This document shows, piece after piece, positions 60,559-64,000 of a stretch of 64,000 bases of DNA. Below the pieces are notes generated by a model, which did not search any database, had not been told where the DNA came from, and worked only from the letters and a program-made list of their open reading frames with translations. How positions within the stretch are numbered: position 1 is the stretch's first letter; every line of letters begins with the position of its first letter. This DNA comes from JAICMB01 sp035295125 (GTDB lineage: Bacteria; Acidobacteriota; Terriglobia; Bryobacterales; Bryobacteraceae), in contig DATGJP010000056.1 of NCBI GenBank assembly GCA_035295125.1, positions 165,051-229,050 on the forward strand. The letters are read 5' to 3'. Both the position numbers and the translations under genes were made by a program.

Positions 60559-60959
60559 TCCGGTTCCTCCTCCAGGCTCTCGCTGGCTTGCAACTTCGCC
60601 TGTAACTCCGCAAGTTTTTTGGCGTCGAGCTGCTTGCTCCGAACCAAAGATAGGAGAAGGTCGTCCACTGACCCTCGAAAGACCTTCTGCAGGACGTCCT
60701 TGATAGCATGCGAGTCGGCTGCCTCTTGAGAAACGATGGCGCTGTATTCATAGGCACGTCCAACCAGCTTTCTCTTCACTTTTCCTTTGCGCTGCAGGAC
60801 ATTCAGCGTGGTCTGCACGGTCGTATACGCGAGCTGAGGCTCACCCGTCAGCCCCTGCAGGATCTTCTGGACGTTCCCGGTCCCAATGTCCCAGACAACG
60901 CGCATAATTCGTCGTTCTAAAGGGGTCAGTACTCTCGTTTTCTTCGGCAGGGCACGCAC
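60555..60959 (-). CDS. BlaI/MecI-family repressor, probable leaderless GTG start
   Basis: 134 residues from GTG 60959 (MRALPKKTRVLTPLERRIMRVVWD). The winged-helix motif is AYTTVQTTLNVLQRKGKVKRK, and the C-terminal helix (DAKKLAELQAKLQAS) matches BlaI dimerisation. A longer ORF starts at ATG 60986, but that ATG lies between the -35 and -10 of the promoter at 60967-60996. GTG 60959 falls seven bases after the -10, suggesting a leaderless mRNA; CTG 60950, eight bases after AGGAG, is an alternative. Represses its own operon by binding the dyads at 60959-60976 and 60994-61011. Confidence 0.85.
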   Translation of the reverse strand: MRALPKKTRVLTPLERRIMRVVWDIGTGNVQKILQGLTGEPQLAYTTVQTTLNVLQRKGKVKRKLVGRAYEYSAIVSQEAADSHAIKDVLQKVFRGSVDDLLLSLVRSKQLDAKKLAELQAKLQASESLEEEPE

Positions 60960-60976
60960 TCCTATGAATATAGGAG
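60959..60976. promoter_or_regulatory. BlaI operator 1 (CTCCTAT-N4-ATAGGAG)
   Basis: CTCCTATGAATATAGGAG is an 18 bp dyad with perfect 7 bp arms. It covers the -10 box and the first codon. Confidence 0.75.
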
Positions 60977-60996
60977 ATCGGCCCATGTTTTGTCAA
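60967..60996 (-). promoter_or_regulatory. blaI operon promoter
   Basis: Reading leftward: -35 TTGACA (60996-60991), an 18-base spacer, and -10 TATATT (60972-60967). The spacer is one base longer than ideal. Both boxes lie in or at the edge of a BlaI-like dyad. Confidence 0.8.
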
Positions 60997-61011
60997 CTAT
61001 AATCATAGGAG
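60994..61011. promoter_or_regulatory. BlaI operator 2
   Basis: CAACTATAATCATAGGAG has the same spacing and outer arm as operator 1, with a degenerate left arm. It overlaps the -35 box. The two dyads are 35 bp apart centre to centre, about three and a third helical turns. Confidence 0.7.
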
Positions 61012-61418
61012 ACGTGGCGGCGCCTCGACATAGCAGGCTGCAGACACCGCGCGGCGCGGGTGCATCTCGGTTGGAATCGCTGACCGTGGCTCGTGATGCG
61101 GAAGAAAATCGAGAGAGTACCAGGCCCCAGGGCCGATTTAGCCTTATCGATCGTCAGAAGACAGATGATCGCGGCAGATGTCCCTGAGATCGCCAGGTTC
61201 TACCCCTTTAGCAGCCCGTGGCAGAAGTCGGGCAGGCTGAATGCCTGCCCATGCCGCTCTCAAAGACTTTTGCGACGGGCTGTCAGTAGCGGTTGAACTC
61301 TCTGAAGCGGATTTCCGGGCAAATAGCGTGCGAAAATGGCTTCTTGTTCGTAATCCGGGGCACACTCCCTCGAACGCCGTTCAGGGGACGCCAAGTACCG
61401 GAGAAAGCGAGAATTTCC
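61012..61418. other. intergenic region before the peptidase gene
   Basis: Divergent to the blaI promoter and 400 bp long, so it should contain the M28 promoter. No real ORF. It includes a perfect 8 bp hairpin at 61230-61250. Confidence 0.4.
61230..61250. repeat. 8 bp perfect hairpin
   Basis: GGGCAGGC (61230-61237), loop TGAAT, GCCTGCCC (61243-61250), followed by ATGCCGC. It resembles the hairpins near 10136 in composition and in the following CCCATG. No T-run on either side. Confidence 0.4.
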
Positions 61419-63095
61419 ATGAATCCACTCTGCATCAGGCACGTCGCGCCGATGGTCACGGCCCTCTTCCTCATCCCGGCTTCCTTCGCCCAGGCAACAG
61501 GAGGTGACACAGTCGATCCGGAAGCCCTGGCCCAGATCAAAACCGAGGCTTTCGAGCACTCGCAAGTGATGGAAAACCTCTTTTGGATGTCCGAGGTGTA
61601 TGGTCCGCGCGTCACCAATAGCCGCAATCACAAACTCGCCGCCGAGTGGGCCATGAAGCAGATGCAAGAGTGGGGACTGAAGAACGTCCACCTGGAAAAG
61701 TGGCCCTTCGGCTACGGGTGGCAGATCAAGCATTTCTACGCCGCGATGGAGACGCCGGTCTATGCTGCGTTTACAGGATTCCCGCTGGCATGGACGCCTG
61801 GAACCAACGGCCCTATCACGGTCGAGCCGGTGTGGGCGCCCATCCACTCGAAAGCAGATTTCGCCAAATACCATGGCAAGCTGAAAGGCAAGGCGCTGCT
61901 GATGTTTGACCCGGCTCCACTCACGCTCCACACGCGGCCGGACGCGCAGCCCTCCCCAACCGATGAGGAAATTCTGGCGCGCGCAGGCGAGCGCAGGAGC
62001 GGTGGCGGCCGGGGCGGAGCAGCAGCTGGCGCGGCACTCAATCGCGACCCCAGCGGGCGGGGCCGCCCCGGCGAAGGCGAGTGGGAGTACACGCCGACGT
62101 CGCTTGCTCTGGCCAATGCGAAGAACGGAGTCCTGCGCAACGAGGTCAACGCTTTCCTGAAGGAGGAGGGTGTGGCCATTTCCATCACGCCGGGTTACAA
62201 CGGAGACGGCGGTACGATCTTTTCCACGTATGGAGGGTCGGAGAATCCCAAGGATCCCATTCCACCTCCGATGGTCGCCATTGGGGCAGAGCAGTATAAC
62301 CGCCTCGTCCGCCTGATACAGCACGGTATCACGCCGAAGCTGAACTTCGATATCGCGGTCGATTATCAAAAGGAAGACCAGAACGCATTCAATGTCATCG
62401 GCGAGATTCCTGGCACCACTAAACCGGATGAAGTCGTCATGCTCGGCGGTCATTTTGACAGCTGGCAGGGCGGCACTGGCGCAACGGATAACGGGACGGG
62501 ATCTTCCGTGGCGATGGAGGCGATGCGGATTTTGGCTACGTTGCATAAACCCATGGCGCGAACGGTTCGTATTGCCCTGTGGGGCGGCGAAGAGGAGGGC
62601 GTCTACGGCTCAATTGCCTACGTGCAGCAGCACTTCGCTAAACGCACGACCATGGTGAAGACCCCCGAGTACGACAAGCTGGATGTGTATTTTAACGACG
62701 ACGGCGGCTCCGGCCGCTTCCGCGGAGTGTCGGCGGGTGGGAGTCCGCAGATGGCCGAAATCTTCAAGTCCTGGATTGAGCCAATCAAGGATCAGCATAT
62801 CGTTGCTGTTTCTGGCGGGGATCAGTTCAGACCCACCGCAAGCCCGGGTGGCACGGACTCGTCCGCCTTTTCGTGGATCGGCCTGAACGGCATTGGCTTC
62901 CAGCAGGATGGGTTGGAGTACGGTACCCGTACCCACCACTCCAACGCGGACACCTATGACCGCGTGCAGAAGGCCGATGTAATGCAGGCGTCCATGATCG
63001 AAGCGTGGTTTGCCTACAACGCTGCCACTCGTGCTGATATGCTCCCACGGATCCCCACCCCGGCTCCTGACCCGGATGCGAAGAGCCACGAGTAG
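61419..63095 (+). CDS. secreted M28 family zinc aminopeptidase
   Basis: 558 residues from ATG 61419, which begins a signal peptide (MNPLCIRHVAPMVTALFLIPASFAQ); the longer upstream ORF has no coding character. Zinc ligands of M28: His and Asp in GGHFDSWQGGTGATDNGTGS near residue 345, GGEEEG near 390 (catalytic Glu), Asp in FNDDGGSG, and His in RTHHSNADTYD near 507. A Gly/Arg/Ala-rich low-complexity insert lies at about residues 190-215. Exported peptidase, substrate unknown. Confidence 0.88.
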   Translation: MNPLCIRHVAPMVTALFLIPASFAQATGGDTVDPEALAQIKTEAFEHSQVMENLFWMSEVYGPRVTNSRNHKLAAEWAMKQMQEWGLKNVHLEKWPFGYGWQIKHFYAAMETPVYAAFTGFPLAWTPGTNGPITVEPVWAPIHSKADFAKYHGKLKGKALLMFDPAPLTLHTRPDAQPSPTDEEILARAGERRSGGGRGGAAAGAALNRDPSGRGRPGEGEWEYTPTSLALANAKNGVLRNEVNAFLKEEGVAISITPGYNGDGGTIFSTYGGSENPKDPIPPPMVAIGAEQYNRLVRLIQHGITPKLNFDIAVDYQKEDQNAFNVIGEIPGTTKPDEVVMLGGHFDSWQGGTGATDNGTGSSVAMEAMRILATLHKPMARTVRIALWGGEEEGVYGSIAYVQQHFAKRTTMVKTPEYDKLDVYFNDDGGSGRFRGVSAGGSPQMAEIFKSWIEPIKDQHIVAVSGGDQFRPTASPGGTDSSAFSWIGLNGIGFQQDGLEYGTRTHHSNADTYDRVQKADVMQASMIEAWFAYNAATRADMLPRIPTPAPDPDAKSHE

Positions 63096-63180
63096 TGGAC
63101 AACGCAGATAGTGTTCAACCTCACCTCTGCGCCACGGCGGCTCAAGCTATTCTGAAGAACGTGGAAGGAGATCCGGCAGC

Positions 63181-63714
63181 ATGGCGAAACTTGTCTACGG
63201 ACTGAGCCAGTCCCTGGATGGCTACGTCGACCACATGAAGCTTGGGCCGCCTGCGCCCGCGGTCTTCCGTCACCTCAACGAGCAAGTGCGTGGCCTGACG
63301 GGCCACATCTACGGTCGCCGCATGTACGAGATCATGCGTTATTGGGACGAAGACCTTCCTGATTGGGACGAGGATGATCGCGACTTCGCGGCGGTGTGGC
63401 GGAGCCAGCCGAAGTGGGTCGTGTCGCGTTCGGTGAAGTCAGTTGGTCCCAACGCCACGCTTGTCGCGGATGGCTTCGAGACGGTGATACGCAAGCTGAA
63501 GGCTGAGTTGGCTGGCGAGATTCACGTTGGTGGACCAGTCCTGGCGCAAAGCCTGACCGAGGCCGGTCTTATCGATGAGTATCGACTCTACCTCCGCCCC
63601 GTCGTGCTTGGTGGTGGCAGGTCATTCTTCGCCGGCCCCCGCCCGCCGCTCCACCTCGTGGCCAACGATTTGATCGCCGATGACGTGATTCAGTTGACGT
63701 ACGTTCCTGCTTAA
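63181..63714 (+). CDS. dihydrofolate reductase-like (RibD C-terminal) protein
   Basis: 177 residues. DHFR/RibD-C pattern: KLVYGLSQSLDGYVD, then THIYGRRMYEIMRYWDED, VSRSVKSVGPNATLV and a GEIHVGGPVLAQSLTEAGLIDEYRLYLRPVVLGGGRSFF motif set near residues 115-155. It is cytoplasmic and binds NADPH by family. It probably belongs to the YyaP/YwjB-type group, not to true folA, since the folate site pattern is missing. It stands alone between the peptidase and greB. Confidence 0.85.
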   Translation: MAKLVYGLSQSLDGYVDHMKLGPPAPAVFRHLNEQVRGLTGHIYGRRMYEIMRYWDEDLPDWDEDDRDFAAVWRSQPKWVVSRSVKSVGPNATLVADGFETVIRKLKAELAGEIHVGGPVLAQSLTEAGLIDEYRLYLRPVVLGGGRSFFAGPRPPLHLVANDLIADDVIQLTYVPA

Positions 63715-63789
63715 TCGCGCGACTCGCACGATGGAATGCGCTCAGAAATCCAACCTGAGACACTGCTGATTTTAGGGCAGAATCGATCC

Positions 63790-63808
63790 GGCAACGCATG
63801 GCGTTGCC
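63790..63808. terminator. hairpin between the DHFR-like gene and greB
   Basis: GGCAACGC (63790-63797), loop ATG, GCGTTGCC (63801-63808): 8 bp perfect stem, no T-run. A possible weak terminator of the DHFR-like transcript. Confidence 0.4.
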
Positions 63809-63862
63809 CACTTCCTGAGAGCGTTGTGGCGCCCACTGGATTCGCGCTGGAAGGACTATGAG

Positions 63863-64000
63863 ATGCGAAAAGGGTTTACGAGAAAACCGCAACCGGACGA
63901 GCCCGCGGCACCAGCCAAGAACTACATAACGCCGAGGGGGCTCGAGCGCCTGAGAGATGAACACCGGTTTCTGCTTACCAGGGAACGGCCCGCGGTGACG
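63863..64000 (+). CDS. greB: transcription elongation factor GreB, first 46 codons
   Basis: ATG 63863 with AAGGA (63851-63855) seven bases upstream. The visible residues (MRKGFTRKPQPDEPAAPAKN, then YITPRGLERLRDEHRFLLT) match the start of the GreB N-terminal coiled coil and run to the window edge in frame. GreB rescues backtracked RNA polymerase. It is open at the right edge. Confidence 0.85.
   Translation, partial: MRKGFTRKPQPDEPAAPAKNYITPRGLERLRDEHRFLLTRERPAVT

Noticed and set aside
60986..60986. ATG at 60986 as the BlaI start
   Set aside because: It lies between the -35 and -10 boxes of the only good promoter, so it would be upstream of the transcript.

Overview
The window looks like chromosomal DNA from an acidobacterium, most likely the Solibacter/Bryobacter side of the phylum. 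The reasons are three MacB/FtsX-type 'acidobacterial duplicated orphan permeases', a VWFA-related acidobacterial protein, two very large Oar-like TonB-dependent receptors with an N-terminal carboxypeptidase-regulatory domain, a decayed copy of a C-terminal module I associate with Solibacter proteins, and moderately high GC. This placement is inference from gene content. No rRNA, tRNA, CRISPR array, insertion sequence or prophage was seen.

Layout. 1-12.5 kb is mostly housekeeping: a partial AddB-like nuclease/helicase subunit running off the left edge, an anion permease, RmuC, a short-chain dehydrogenase with an ASCH protein, a VWFA-related protein, and a modB-modC-thiE-like operon without modA. 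12.5-19.4 kb holds a hypothetical TPR-like protein, an AraC regulator, a secreted metallo-beta-lactamase-fold protein followed by a truncated and frameshifted second copy, an orphan permease, and a 1 kb stretch with no convincing gene. 19.4-38 kb holds an Oar-like receptor, carAB, a kinase/PLP-enzyme fusion, a Wzm/Wzt-type exporter pair, an amino acid permease, a TPR protein, and an operon of phosphotransferase, enoyl-CoA hydratase and acyl-CoA dehydrogenase that resembles ACAD10/11-type pathways. 37.5-38.7 kb is a graveyard: a decayed C-terminal module and a small gene interrupted by an in-frame TAG.

38.7-48 kb holds a GH57 glycosidase cluster, then a PadR regulator, orphan permease and membrane glycosyltransferase-like operon, then guanine deaminase. 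48-54 kb is a glycan-type locus (Oar-like receptor plus GH3 beta-glucosidase). 54-56.4 kb is an ArsR/SRPBCC/DUF1801 operon and a GNAT protein. 56.7-61 kb is a BlaI - M56 peptidase - orphan permease operon with a readable promoter and two operators. The right end holds an M28 peptidase, a DHFR-like protein and the first 46 codons of greB.

The most informative signals are at the control level. The padR gene has a promoter and ribosome site that point to an ACG start codon. The blaI promoter sits under two matching dyads, so the apparent ATG lies upstream of transcription and a leaderless GTG start is likely. A 20 bp perfect palindrome contains the arsR start codon. A paired-hairpin repeat of about 40 bp occurs three times. 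All functional statements rest on motif recognition by eye; no database search was possible.
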